DNA of 64,000 nucleotides from Ciceribacter ferrooxidans (GCF_004137355.1 NZ_SDVB01000238.1:186001-250000); one strand, 5' to 3'; shown: positions 53,501 through 61,107, counted from the first letter of the stretch. Notes: generated from the sequence alone by a model not told the origin. Translations and numbers: made by a program.

Positions 53501-54142
53501 ATGGACGCGGTCGGCGATGAACGTGCCCTTGACCGGCTCAAGGTCGACGCCCAGCTGATGAAGCCCGCCCGCAGCAACCTTCTGCGGAACGCGATCATCG
53601 ATGTGGTACGCGCTGCGCGCCTTCGCCGCAGCCTCTCCACCAAGCACACAGAGCCGGGCCTCGTATCGGCCCGCCCGCGCTCCTTGCCCGCCGCGACGGC
53701 GCAGATGCAGGCGGATGCCGCCACGACCGGCTACGAAATCCTGGTGGCGGAGGACAACGAGGTCAACCAGATCGTTTTCACGCAGATCCTTCAGGCGGCC
53801 GGCCTGAGCTTTTCCATCGTCACCGACGGGCAGGCGGCCGTAAACGCCTGGGAGCGGCATTGCCCGCGTCTCATCCTGATGGACGTTTCGATGCCGGTCA
53901 TGAACGGGCTTCAAGCAACGCAGACGATCCGTGAGTGCGAGAGGGTGGCGGGAGACGGCCGGCATGTCCCGATTATCGGCGTCACCGCCCATGCGCTCGA
54001 CAGCGACCGGGACATCTGCCTCGGTGCAGGCATGGACGACTATCTCTCCAAGCCGGTCGGACCGGAACAGCTTGCCGCCAAGATGGAGCGTTGGCTCGCG
54101 GGGACCCGGGACGCGGAGAAGGCCGTCGGTTCAGGCGCCTGA
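50510..54142 (+). CDS. Large hybrid sensor histidine kinase with several PAS domains and two receivers
   Basis: About 1210 aa from ATG 50510 (MTKARDLLERVCG) behind GGGGGACG; the open frame upstream is rejected. Up to five PAS-like domains are recognisable: near residues 10-70, 145-215, 275-340, 395-460 and 520-580. The phosphoacceptor is His676 in NMSHEIRTPMNGV. The ATPase boxes are TNLLGNAIKF, DTGVGIP and GTGLGLAI. Two receivers follow: Asp966 (VIDDQMPGMSG) and Asp1125 (LILMDVSMPVMNG). No membrane helix is seen, so it probably senses a cytoplasmic signal through PAS. No response regulator is adjacent; its 3' end overlaps mnmD by 12 bp. Confidence 0.93.
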   Translation: MTKARDLLERVCGKISDLPDPACVKDGELRYVAANEAYAQLFGLHPEEFTGKMDGELFDHAAWGDRDDRERRAVVFGEEQTVLVSDRAGRSRRLMIERFSDEDGRSYLFAKAGEVDERQAAVPLAPTPDAEESSASLHRQIERLLRFLPVGVLLLSNELVIEYFNDAFAGMLGSSRPERLIGMSYRDFVRRNYDRGVYRHGDEVFEDFYARRLAQILNDKGQGSTAQFETTRGLVLSVVAQHLDGGKILVTYSDVTPLHRREQESVLYRTTIEQLPVPVFIRDKEHRFIFANKAYEEMHQCTLESVYGLDEEQMFPELGAEFYKDNVEVLRTGALFERAADVTLPDSRPAAIVTRMSRIITPDQTPYLVGSISDVTLLKAREQQLLEAQARTEKLYDDLVSIFRIMPVGVAILDRDLNVEFANEQCATIWAWPEGTPLEGRPFRYYCELNKKRGWSWPETEFEEGYRQRVAAFSELRGSVTREMAYADGKYVLSTATRLNGDRILLTYADLTEVRKKEREIGETQAKLEQLGQFMHDATRVMSQGLAFVEDGVILQSNEALARILNVPAKLVEPGQSWHASFACCARRGDFGAEPMERLRKWQEKIEAQKGFSEVFLADGKTWVQVDATVSSHGHWMLVYSDITEMKKREQELTVLLARSEAADRAKSEFLANMSHEIRTPMNGVLGMAELLAGSNLDTRQKTFVDIIVKSGNALLTIINDILDFSKIDAGQMQLRKMAFDPIDAVEDVATLLSTAAAEKDIELLVDGDAAARHVIIGDAGRFRQIVTNLLGNAIKFTEKGHVLVTLSSEPAGDGEVTVTLRIEDTGVGIPDDKRRTIFEKFSQVDSSSTRRHEGTGLGLAITAGLVGLFGGSIDVESEPGLGSVFTVRLPFKTAGSRHQHRTLPSNVEGARVLVVDDNALNRKILAEQLVGWGFDGLAVDGGAAAFAILEEACRLGVAVDALVIDDQMPGMSGVDLARRVRDDSRFGEVAIVFLTSMDAVGDERALDRLKVDAQLMKPARSNLLRNAIIDVVRAARLRRSLSTKHTEPGLVSARPRSLPAATAQMQADAATTGYEILVAEDNEVNQIVFTQILQAAGLSFSIVTDGQAAVNAWERHCPRLILMDVSMPVMNGLQATQTIRECERVAGDGRHVPIIGVTAHALDSDRDICLGAGMDDYLSKPVGPEQLAAKMERWLAGTRDAEKAVGSGA

Positions 54143-54862
54143 ACGGACCGGCTTCACACCGCAGAGCATTTCCCGCTTTCCGGCGAAGCCCTTTCGCCGT
54201 TCGACCTCGAAGCCTGCGGCAATCAGGTTCCGCCTGACGAATCCCGCCGCCGCATAGGTTGCGAAGGTGCCGCCTTCGACAGTCGTCGCGAAGACGGCGT
54301 TCATCAGTTCGGCCGACCACATGGCACTGTTGCGGGACGGTGCAAAGCCATCGAGATACCAGGCGTCGAAGGCAAGGTCGGTGCCTGTTACCGAGGCGAG
54401 GGCGTCGCCGCAGACGACCGTCAGTCGGGTCGCCTCGTCGAGGGCGATGTCGATGGTGCCGCCGGGTTCGGATGGCCAGAGCGCCGCCAGCGCCTCACGC
54501 TCCGCATCGATCTCCGGCCAGCGGGAGAGGGCGCGCGAAAGATCGCTCGCCGACATCGGATAAAGCTCGAAGGAGACGAAGTGCAGCACGCCGCCCGGCC
54601 TGCGGGTGAGCTTCCACTGCCGCCAGGTTTCGCAGGCATTGAGGCCGGTGCCGAAGCCGAGTTCGCCGATTCGGAAGAGCCCGTCCGTCTCCCAGCGCGA
54701 GGGCAGGGCGTTGCCGGACAGGAAGACATGGCCGCATTCGAGCCGGCCGTCCGTCTGGCAATAAAAGTGATCGCCAAAGGCGGCCGAATAGGGCATATCG
54801 CCCTCGTGCCACAGGAGCGTGCCGCTGTCGCCGGCCGTCGGTGTCGAAGTGGAACCTGTCAT
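54131..54862 (-). CDS. mnmD: tRNA 5-methylaminomethyl-2-thiouridine(34) methyltransferase MnmD
   Basis: A 243-aa SAM-dependent methyltransferase of the DUF752/MnmD type. Motifs: FGDHFYCQTDGRLECGHVFLSGN, the SAM-binding IGELGFGTGLN, FDAWYLDGFAPSRN and the conserved FVRRNLIAAGFEV. It makes the final methyl transfer in mnm5s2U at tRNA wobble position 34. In enterobacteria it is fused to the FAD oxidoreductase MnmC1 in one chain. Here the divergent FAD oxidoreductase start codon overlaps its ATG by two bases. Its 3' end overlaps the hybrid kinase gene by 12 bp, convergently. Confidence 0.93.
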   Translation of the reverse strand: MTGSTSTPTAGDSGTLLWHEGDMPYSAAFGDHFYCQTDGRLECGHVFLSGNALPSRWETDGLFRIGELGFGTGLNACETWRQWKLTRRPGGVLHFVSFELYPMSASDLSRALSRWPEIDAEREALAALWPSEPGGTIDIALDEATRLTVVCGDALASVTGTDLAFDAWYLDGFAPSRNSAMWSAELMNAVFATTVEGGTFATYAAAGFVRRNLIAAGFEVERRKGFAGKREMLCGVKPVRSGA

Positions 54863-56039
54863 GCAACTAGCCGATACTGCTCATGTTCGCGCGGGTCAAT
54901 CGCGCGCCAGCCTGCTGATCGTCGGTGGCGGCGTCATGGGTCTCTGGGCGGCCGTTCAGGCCGAGCGCCGCGGCATCGATACCCTGCTGATCGACAGCGG
55001 CGAGATCGGGCACGGGGCGAGTGGCGGCCTCATGGGTGCGCTCATGCCGCATATGCCGGACAACTGGTCGGACAAGAAGCAGTTCCAGTTCGAGGCGCTC
55101 GTCTCGCTGGAGGAGGAGATTGGTCGCCTCGAGCGTGAGACCGGCGTTTCGGCGGGCTACCGGCGCAGCGGCCGGCTCATCCCGCTGCCGAAGCCGCATT
55201 TGCGGGTGATCGCGGAGAAGCACGAGAAGGAGGCCGGCGAGCGCTGGATCGCCGGTGACCGCAGTTTCGCATGGGGCGTGCGTGACGCATCGCCCTGCGG
55301 AGACGGCTGGCCGGCGGCCGAACACGCCGCCTCGGGCCTCGTCTTCGATACGCTCGCCGCGCATGTCTTTCCGCGTCGCGTCTCCGCTCTTCTCGGCGCC
55401 TTCCTGCGTTCCGCACGGCATGTGCGAATTCGCGAAGGCGTCGAACTCGACCGCATCGATGCCGCTCGCGGCATTGCGACCCTCGCCACCGGAGAGGAGA
55501 TCGCATTCGGTCATGCGATTGTCGCTGCCGGATACCGCTCGTTCCCGATCCTGGAGGCGCTCGGCGCACCGCTTCCCCGTCCGCTCGGACAGCCGGTGAA
55601 GGGGCAGGCCGCCTTGCTCGCCGCCGACATCGATCCCGACCTTCCGCTCCTCTATCTGGACGGTCTCTATATCGTTCCGCATGAGGGCGGGCGCGTCGCA
55701 GTCGGCAGCACCAGCGAAAACCGCTTTGCCGATCCCTTCTCGACCGACGAACAACTGGACGAGATCGTCGCGCGAGCGCGTATCCTCGCACCCTGGCTGG
55801 AAAAGGCCGCGGTCGTCGAGCGCTGGGCCGGCTTGCGGCCGAAGGCGATCGACCGCGATCCGATGGTGGGAGAGCATCCCGAACACCGCAACGTGATCGC
55901 ACTGACGGGTGGGTTCAAGGTCAGCTTCGGCCTCGCGCACCGGCTTGCAAACGCCGCACTGCAGCTCGTCGAAGGCGTTACGCTGGTCCTTCCCGCGTCT
56001 TTTCAACTTTCCAGCCACATCGCCGTCGCTTCTCGTTAA
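54861..56039 (+). CDS. FAD-dependent oxidoreductase (DAO/MnmC1-like)
   Basis: About 392 aa from ATG 54861 (MQLADTAHV); a start 42 bp upstream is possible. The FAD fold is at ASLLIVGGGVMGLWAAVQAERRG (about residues 16-38), then GGLMGALMPHMPDNWSD and the late DAO motifs LYIVPHEGGRVAVGSTSE and ERWAGLRPKAIDRDPMVGEHPEHRN. Because it neighbours mnmD, it may be the oxidoreductase part of the split MnmC (removing the carboxymethyl group in cmnm5U34). Amino-acid oxidase or glycine oxidase activity is the alternative. Confidence 0.88.
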   Translation: MQLADTAHVRAGQSRASLLIVGGGVMGLWAAVQAERRGIDTLLIDSGEIGHGASGGLMGALMPHMPDNWSDKKQFQFEALVSLEEEIGRLERETGVSAGYRRSGRLIPLPKPHLRVIAEKHEKEAGERWIAGDRSFAWGVRDASPCGDGWPAAEHAASGLVFDTLAAHVFPRRVSALLGAFLRSARHVRIREGVELDRIDAARGIATLATGEEIAFGHAIVAAGYRSFPILEALGAPLPRPLGQPVKGQAALLAADIDPDLPLLYLDGLYIVPHEGGRVAVGSTSENRFADPFSTDEQLDEIVARARILAPWLEKAAVVERWAGLRPKAIDRDPMVGEHPEHRNVIALTGGFKVSFGLAHRLANAALQLVEGVTLVLPASFQLSSHIAVASR

Positions 56040-56152
56040 GCGAGAAATTTCAACGGCCTCCCGTCGTCATATTGTCACGCAAATCACCTATCTGCTGCGT
56101 GTAACGGCGATTGCTAAAATGCGTCGCCAGGACGCCACGCGGAGAAGTTGCG

Positions 56153-56860
56153 ATGCGGTATGCGATCTATTTCACGCCGCCCCCGGGCGATGCCCTGACT
56201 CATGCCGCGTCGGTCTGGCTCGGACGGAACGTCTTCAGCGGCCTTCCGGTCGATCATCCGGTCGTGCCCGGTCTCGGCCTGCACGAGATCGCCTTCCACA
56301 CGGCGCTGCCGCGCCGCACCGGCTTCCATGCGACCTTCAAGGCGCCGTTCCGGCTGGCGGAGGGGCAGACCGAATCGTCGCTTCTCAACCGTCTCATGCG
56401 GTTTGCCGGCAGCATCGAGCCGGTCGCGCTGCCGCGGCTGGAGGTCGCCCGGCTCGGCGATTTCTATGGCCTCCTGCTCTCGAGGACCTGCCCGCCGCTC
56501 GACCACCTCGCGGCCTCTGTCGTCCAGGAATTCGATGCCTTCCGTGCGCCGTTCAGCGAGGCGGAGATCGAGCGTCGCAGCCCGGAAGGACTGTCGGCAT
56601 CGCAGCTTGCCAATCTCCACCGCTGGGGCCACCCTTACGTGATGGACGAGTTCCGCTTTCACATGACGTTGACGGGACCTCTGCTCGGCAAGGATTTTCA
56701 GAGGGTGGAGGCGGCGCTTCGCCACCATTTCGATCCGGTGCTGCAGGAGCGGCCGGTGGTCGCCAATCTCGCGCTCTTCGTCGAGCGCGAGCCGGGCGCG
56801 CCCTTCCAGGTGCATTCGCTGCACCCGCTCGGCCGGATTTCGGTACGCAAGATCGCCTGA
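56153..56860 (+). CDS. DUF1045 phosphonate-metabolism-associated protein
   Basis: A 235-aa protein with the DUF1045 pattern: RYAIYFTPPPGDALTHAASVWLGRN, HTALPRRTGFHATFKAPF, LHRWGHPYVMDEFRFHMTLTG. The two H-x-T motifs (HATFKAPF and HMTLTG) resemble the 2H phosphoesterase pattern. In many rhizobia this gene accompanies phn (C-P lyase) genes, but none is seen here. It sits just upstream of puuE in the same direction, so it may have another role in this locus or be a displaced phn member. Confidence 0.8.
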   Translation: MRYAIYFTPPPGDALTHAASVWLGRNVFSGLPVDHPVVPGLGLHEIAFHTALPRRTGFHATFKAPFRLAEGQTESSLLNRLMRFAGSIEPVALPRLEVARLGDFYGLLLSRTCPPLDHLAASVVQEFDAFRAPFSEAEIERRSPEGLSASQLANLHRWGHPYVMDEFRFHMTLTGPLLGKDFQRVEAALRHHFDPVLQERPVVANLALFVEREPGAPFQVHSLHPLGRISVRKIA

Positions 56861-56970
56861 CGGCCTGTCGCGATCGTTGATGTGGCGCTGCAGCATGCGT
56901 CGTCTTTTCCGTCTCGACATCGCCGGTCTCCATGCTTACCGTTCGGCATCCGCATGACGAAGGTGATTTG

Positions 56971-57894
56971 ATGCTGAAGGACGATTATCCGCGGGATCTC
57001 GTCGGCTACGGCCGCACCGCTCCCGATCCGAAATGGCCGAACGATGCCCGCATTGCCGTGCAGTTCGTGGTCAATTACGAGGAGGGCGGCGAAAGCTCGA
57101 TCCTCGACGGCGACCCGGCGTCCGAAAACCTGCTTTCCGAAATCGTCGGTGCGCAGCCCTGGCCGGGTCAGCGCAACCTCAACATGGAATCGATCTACGA
57201 ATACGGCTCGCGGGCCGGCTTCTGGCGGCTCTGGCGGATGTTCACCGAGCGCAAGGTGCCGGTGACCGTCTACGGCGTGACGCTCGCGATGGCGCGCAAT
57301 CCGGAAGCGGTCGCTGCCATGAAGGAAGCCGGCTGGGAGATCGCCAGCCACGGCTACCGCTGGCTCGAATACAAGGACTTTCCGGAGGAGGTCGAGCGCC
57401 AACACATTCTCGAGGCGGTGCGCCTTCACAAGGAACTGACCGGTTCGCATCCGCTCGGCATGTACCAGGGCAAGCCTTCTGAAAACACGCTCAGGCTCGT
57501 CATGGAGGAGGGCGGCTTCCTCTATTCCTCCGACAGCTATGCCGACGATCTGCCCTATTGGGTGAAGGGCGTGGACGGAAAGCCCTTCCTCATCATTCCC
57601 TATACGCTCGAAACCAACGACATGCGGTTCGCGACGCCGCAGGGCTTCAATTCCGGCGACCAGTTCTTCACCTATCTGAAGGACGCCTTCGACGTGCTCT
57701 ACGAAGAAGGAAAGAACGGTGCGCCGAAGATGATGAATGTCGGTCTGCACTGCCGTCTCGTCGGACGACCGGGCCGCGCCGCGGCGCTCGCCCGCTTCAT
57801 CGACTATGTGCTCTCGCACGAGAAGGTCTGGGTGCCGCGGCGGATCGAGATCGCCCGTCATTGGCACGAACACCACAAGCCGGACAGCATCTGA
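56971..57894 (+). CDS. puuE: Allantoinase PuuE (polysaccharide-deacetylase fold)
   Basis: About 307 aa from ATG 56971 (MLKDDYPRDLVGYG), preceded by GAAGGTG. Motifs: VQFVVNYEEGGE, ESIYEYGSRAGFWRLWRMF, EIASHGYRWLEYKDFPEEVERQHI, GMYQGKPSENTLRLV. PuuE hydrolyses allantoin to allantoate without the metal-dependent amidohydrolase fold. It is the first of three ureide genes: the next starts 1 bp after its stop. Confidence 0.94.
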   Translation: MLKDDYPRDLVGYGRTAPDPKWPNDARIAVQFVVNYEEGGESSILDGDPASENLLSEIVGAQPWPGQRNLNMESIYEYGSRAGFWRLWRMFTERKVPVTVYGVTLAMARNPEAVAAMKEAGWEIASHGYRWLEYKDFPEEVERQHILEAVRLHKELTGSHPLGMYQGKPSENTLRLVMEEGGFLYSSDSYADDLPYWVKGVDGKPFLIIPYTLETNDMRFATPQGFNSGDQFFTYLKDAFDVLYEEGKNGAPKMMNVGLHCRLVGRPGRAAALARFIDYVLSHEKVWVPRRIEIARHWHEHHKPDSI

Positions 57895-57895
57895 C

Positions 57896-58396
57896 ATGGT
57901 GACCCGAGACGACTTTATCTCGCGCTTCGGCGGCGTGTTCGAACATTCGCCCTTCATAGCCGAGCGTGCCTTCGAGGCCGGAGCCATTCGCGAACCTTTC
58001 ACCGCCGCCAGCGTGCACGCGGCGATGTGCACGGCATTCCGTGCCGCGAGCGACGCGGAACGGCTCGATGTCTTGCGCGCCCACCCGGACCTCGCGGGGC
58101 GGCTGGCGATCGCCGGCGAACTGACCGAGGACAGTCGCAGGGAACAGGCCGGCGCCGGCCTCGACCGGCTGTCGCCGGCGGAGCACGCCCGTTTCACCGC
58201 GCTCAACGAGGCGTATACGGAAAAGTTCGGCTTTCCCTTCATTATTGCCGTGAAGGGGCTGAGCAGGGACGACATCCTGTCCGCCTTCGAAACCCGCATC
58301 GCCAACAGCCGCGAGCAGGAATTCGAGACCGCCTGTGCGCAGGTCGAGAAGATCGCCCGGCTTCGCCTCGAAAGTCTCATTCCGGAGAACGACTGA
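57896..58396 (+). CDS. uraD: OHCU decarboxylase
   Basis: A 166-aa protein with the OHCU decarboxylase marks: DFISRFGGVFEHSPFIAERAF, RAHPDLAGRLAIAGELTEDSRREQAGAGLDRLSPAEHARF (the HPDL active-site His), FPFIIAVKGLSRDDILSAFETR. It stereospecifically turns 2-oxo-4-hydroxy-4-carboxy-5-ureidoimidazoline into (S)-allantoin. ATG 57896 lies 1 bp after the puuE stop and 1 bp precedes the alc gene, so all three are tightly co-transcribed. Confidence 0.95.
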   Translation: MVTRDDFISRFGGVFEHSPFIAERAFEAGAIREPFTAASVHAAMCTAFRAASDAERLDVLRAHPDLAGRLAIAGELTEDSRREQAGAGLDRLSPAEHARFTALNEAYTEKFGFPFIIAVKGLSRDDILSAFETRIANSREQEFETACAQVEKIARLRLESLIPEND

Positions 58397-58397
58397 C

Positions 58398-59420
58398 ATG
58401 CCCGAAATTTCGACCGTCCTCCTGCCGGATTTCGCGGCAGGCTGCGTCAACCTTGCCTCGGCCGGCCTCGGAGCGAAGGGCGTCTATGCGACCGACGCGT
58501 TCTTCGCGCCGCTGGAGCGCATGCTGAACGACGTGCCGGCAAGCTTCGATCCAGAACTCTACGACGACAACGGCAAATACATGGACGGCTGGGAGAGCCG
58601 CCGCAAGCGCGTGCCCGGCCACGACTGGTCGGTTATCCGGCTTGCCATGCCGGGTCGTATCGCCGGCTTCGACGTCGACACGCACTTCTTTACCGGCAAT
58701 TATCCGCCGCACTGCTCGATCGAGGCCGCCTACGTGGCGGACGGCGATCCGACGGACGCGACCGAATGGACCGAGCTTCTGCCGAAGAGCCCGCTCGGCC
58801 CTTCGGCGCAGCACTTCTTCGCGAATGCCGATCGGGAGCGGGTGTGGACGCATCTTCGCCTGCACATCTATCCCGACGGCGGCATTGCCCGGTTGCGGGT
58901 CTACGGGACGGCCTTTTTCGACTGGTCGAAGGTCGGCGCGGACGAGGAGATTGATCTCGCCTACATCTTTCACGGAGCCAAATCGCTGGCCTGGTCGGAT
59001 GCCCATTACGGCCATCCCGACAAGATGCTCGAACCGGGGCGCGGCCTCAACATGGGCGACGGCTGGGAGACCAAGCGCCGCCGCGGGCCGGGTCACGACT
59101 GGGCGGTGATCCGCCTCGGCCATCCCGGCATCATACGCCGGGTGGTCGTCGACACGCACTTCTTCAAGGGAAACTATCCCGACACATGCGAATTGCTCGG
59201 CGCCTATCTGCCCGAGCTCGGCGACACGCTGTCGGAAGCCGACATTGCGGCGTCGGAGGCCTGGAAGCCGGTTCTTTCCCGCCAGAAGCTGGAGATGGAT
59301 AAGGTCCACGAGTATGCCGGCGAGGCGATCACCGATATCGGGCCGGTTACCCATGTGCGCTTCGCCATGCATCCCGACGGCGGCGTCATGCGCCTGCGGC
59401 TTTTCGGTGTGAAGGCCTGA
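58398..59420 (+). CDS. alc: Allantoicase
   Basis: A 340-aa protein consisting of two allantoicase repeats: GKYMDGWESRRKRVPGHDW ... HFFTGNYPPHCSIEA, and again GDGWETKRRRGPGHDW ... HFFKGNYPDTCELLGAYL. It hydrolyses allantoate to (S)-ureidoglycolate and urea. This choice, rather than allantoate amidohydrolase, means the pathway yields urea, matching the urease genes in the same window. Start is 1 bp after uraD. Confidence 0.96.
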   Translation: MPEISTVLLPDFAAGCVNLASAGLGAKGVYATDAFFAPLERMLNDVPASFDPELYDDNGKYMDGWESRRKRVPGHDWSVIRLAMPGRIAGFDVDTHFFTGNYPPHCSIEAAYVADGDPTDATEWTELLPKSPLGPSAQHFFANADRERVWTHLRLHIYPDGGIARLRVYGTAFFDWSKVGADEEIDLAYIFHGAKSLAWSDAHYGHPDKMLEPGRGLNMGDGWETKRRRGPGHDWAVIRLGHPGIIRRVVVDTHFFKGNYPDTCELLGAYLPELGDTLSEADIAASEAWKPVLSRQKLEMDKVHEYAGEAITDIGPVTHVRFAMHPDGGVMRLRLFGVKA

Positions 59421-59438
59421 TTTGGAATCCGGGGCGCG

Positions 59439-59615
59439 CTATTGCTTGCGCGCCTCTTCTTCTTCGCGGATCGCTTCCTCGTGATACCAGCTACCGCAGC
59501 CGCTGTCGTAGATCAGCGGACGGGGGCGGTTCTCCTGCGCGTCCTTCAGCCTCTGGATGTTGCGAACCGGGAACTCGTAGATCTTCGCAGATTCCCGAAC
59601 GATGTTCGTCGCCAT
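59439..59615 (-). CDS. gstI: Glutamine synthetase translation inhibitor (GstI; DUF2735)
   Basis: About 58 aa from ATG 59615 (MATNIVRESAKIYEFPV), with AGAGG upstream; the frame extends to 59699 but those residues are not family-like. The end DSGCGSWYHEEAIREEE is typical of DUF2735. In Rhizobium leguminosarum the divergent gstI encodes a small inhibitor of glnII translation. It lies divergent to glnII across about 400 bp and convergent with alc. Confidence 0.85.
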   Translation of the reverse strand: MATNIVRESAKIYEFPVRNIQRLKDAQENRPRPLIYDSGCGSWYHEEAIREEEEARKQ

Positions 59616-59640
59616 ACTGCTGCCTCTCGTTTTCCATCGT

Positions 59641-59655
59641 GCACCGGGAACGCCC
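59641..59655 (-). promoter_or_regulatory. Possible sigma-54 promoter for gstI
   Basis: Read on the minus strand, GGCGTTCCCGGTGC gives GG at 59653-59654 and GC at 59641-59642 with 10 bases between, the -24/-12 spacing. It would start transcription near 59629, just before the gstI ribosome site. The match to consensus is weaker than the glnII promoter. Confidence 0.35.
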
Positions 59656-59694
59656 GAGCACGATGATTTGTTTCTAGCAGCTTTGAAAGCGGAA

Positions 59695-59711
59695 TGCACA
59701 TCAAATGTGCT
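59695..59711. promoter_or_regulatory. NtrC-type enhancer site TGCAC-N7-GTGCT
   Basis: TGCACATCAAATGTGCT matches the NtrC pattern GCAC-N7-GTGC. It is about 80 bp upstream of the gstI start and about 230-250 bp upstream of the predicted glnII transcription start, typical for enhancer action under nitrogen limitation. Confidence 0.75.
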
Positions 59712-59915
59712 ATATGCCTAAAGTTTAGGCGCTTTTGCGTCAAAAACGATGCTGGGCATGAATTCATCACCGCGTTCTCGCGCCGGCGGTTAAAAGTGAG
59801 GCAGGTCAGCCTCCATGAGGCGAACCGAAATTGTTAAGGAATCTTCATATTTCGGGCCGGCCTTTACGCCCGCGCCTGCGACAAAACGTGCCGGTCCGCG
59901 CGTGCTCGACCGCAG

Positions 59916-59933
59916 TTGGCACGGTTCCTGCTT
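59916..59933 (+). promoter_or_regulatory. Sigma-54 promoter of glnII
   Basis: TTGGCACGGTTCCTGCTT matches TGGCAC-N5-TTGC with exact GG-N10-GC spacing (GG 59918-59919, GC 59930-59931). Transcription would begin near 59943, leaving an about 70-nt leader before the glnII ATG. Confidence 0.85.
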
Positions 59934-60012
59934 TCTTTGAGGCGGAATGGCGTCGCCCGGAGGTTCCACCTTTGTCGACGTCGGATGAGTGCCCACTGAA
60001 GAGAGACCAAGG

Positions 60013-61047
60013 ATGACCAAGTACAAACTCGAGTATATCTGGCTCGACGGTTACAAGCCGGTAGCGAGCCTGCGCGGCAAGACGCAGGTCAAGGAATTCG
60101 ACAGCTTCCCCACCCTCGAACAGCTCCCGCTCTGGGGTTTCGACGGCTCCTCGACGATGCAGGCCGAAGGTCACAGCTCCGACTGCGTGCTGAAGCCCGT
60201 CGCCGTCTATCCGGATCCGGCCCGCACGAACGGCGTTCTCGTCATGTGCGAAGTCATGATGCCGGATGGCGTCACGCCGCATCCGTCGAACAGCCGTGCC
60301 ACCATTCTTGATGACGAGGACGCCTGGTTCGGCTTCGAACAGGAATACTTCTTCTACGAAAACGGCCGTCCGCTCGGTTTCCCGGAACAGGGCTTCCCGG
60401 CGCCGCAGGGCCCGTATTACACCGGCGTCGGCTACAAGAACGTCGGTGCGATCGCCCGCGAGATCGTCGAAGAGCACCTCGACCTCTGCCTCGCCGCCGG
60501 CATCAACCACGAAGGCATCAATGCCGAAGTGGCCAAGGGCCAGTGGGAATTCCAGGTTTTCGGCAAGGGCTCCAAGAAGGCTGCCGACCAGATCTGGATG
60601 GCACGCTACCTGCTTCTCCGCCTCTGCGAAAAGTACGGCATCGACGTCGAGTTCCACTGCAAGCCGCTCGGCGACACCGACTGGAACGGCTCGGGCATGC
60701 ACTGCAACTTCTCGACCAAGTACATGCGCGAAGTGGGCGGCAAGGAATACTTCGAAGCCCTCATGGCTGCCTTTGCCAAGAACTGGAAGGAGCACATCGA
60801 CGTTTACGGTCCGGACAACCACCTGCGTCTGACCGGCAAGCACGAGACGGCTCCGTGGAACAAGTTCTCCTACGGTATTGCCGACCGCGGCGCCTCGATC
60901 CGCGTTCCGCATTCCTTCGTCAACAACGGCTACCGCGGCTATCTCGAAGACCGCCGTCCGAACTCCCAGGGCGACCCCTATGCGATCGCCTCGCAGGTTC
61001 TGAAGACGATCTCGGAAGTTCCGCTGGCGGCTTCTGCCGCGGCCTGA
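60013..61047 (+). CDS. glnII: Glutamine synthetase type II
   Basis: A 344-aa eukaryote-type glutamine synthetase. Marks: WGFDGSSTMQAEGHSSD, LKPVAVYPDP, the ATP/metal segments FGFEQEYFFYENG, NAEVAKGQWEFQV, GSGMHCNFSTKYMR, GKHETAPWNKFSYGIADRGASIRVP. It ligates ammonia to glutamate with ATP. In rhizobia GlnII is controlled by NtrC at transcription and GstI at translation; both elements are visible here. GAGAG at 60001 spaces 7 bases from the ATG. A strong terminator follows. Confidence 0.97.
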   Translation: MTKYKLEYIWLDGYKPVASLRGKTQVKEFDSFPTLEQLPLWGFDGSSTMQAEGHSSDCVLKPVAVYPDPARTNGVLVMCEVMMPDGVTPHPSNSRATILDDEDAWFGFEQEYFFYENGRPLGFPEQGFPAPQGPYYTGVGYKNVGAIAREIVEEHLDLCLAAGINHEGINAEVAKGQWEFQVFGKGSKKAADQIWMARYLLLRLCEKYGIDVEFHCKPLGDTDWNGSGMHCNFSTKYMREVGGKEYFEALMAAFAKNWKEHIDVYGPDNHLRLTGKHETAPWNKFSYGIADRGASIRVPHSFVNNGYRGYLEDRRPNSQGDPYAIASQVLKTISEVPLAASAAA

Positions 61048-61074
61048 AGCCCGACGAACGAACTGACATTGCGG

Positions 61075-61107
61075 CAGCGCCGGCGAAAGCCGGCGCTGTT
61101 TTCGTTT
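61075..61107 (+). terminator. Terminator after glnII
   Basis: A perfect 10-bp stem CAGCGCCGGC (61075-61084) with GCCGGCGCTG (61089-61098), loop GAAA, followed by TTTTCGTTT. It lies 27 bp after the glnII stop codon. Confidence 0.92.

Larger units (their letters stand above)
59616..60012. other. Shared gstI-glnII regulatory region
   Basis: About 400 bp with no gene. It holds an NtrC-type site (59695-59711), a sigma-54 promoter facing glnII (59916-59933) and a weaker candidate facing gstI (59641-59655). An ATG-AGT-GCC-CAC-TGA mini-ORF lies at 59985-59999 in the glnII leader. Confidence 0.6.

Noticed and set aside
50906-53992. A 1028-residue minus-strand open frame
   Set aside because: It is antisense to the hybrid histidine kinase and has no family resemblance; GC-rich codon bias explains the lack of stops.
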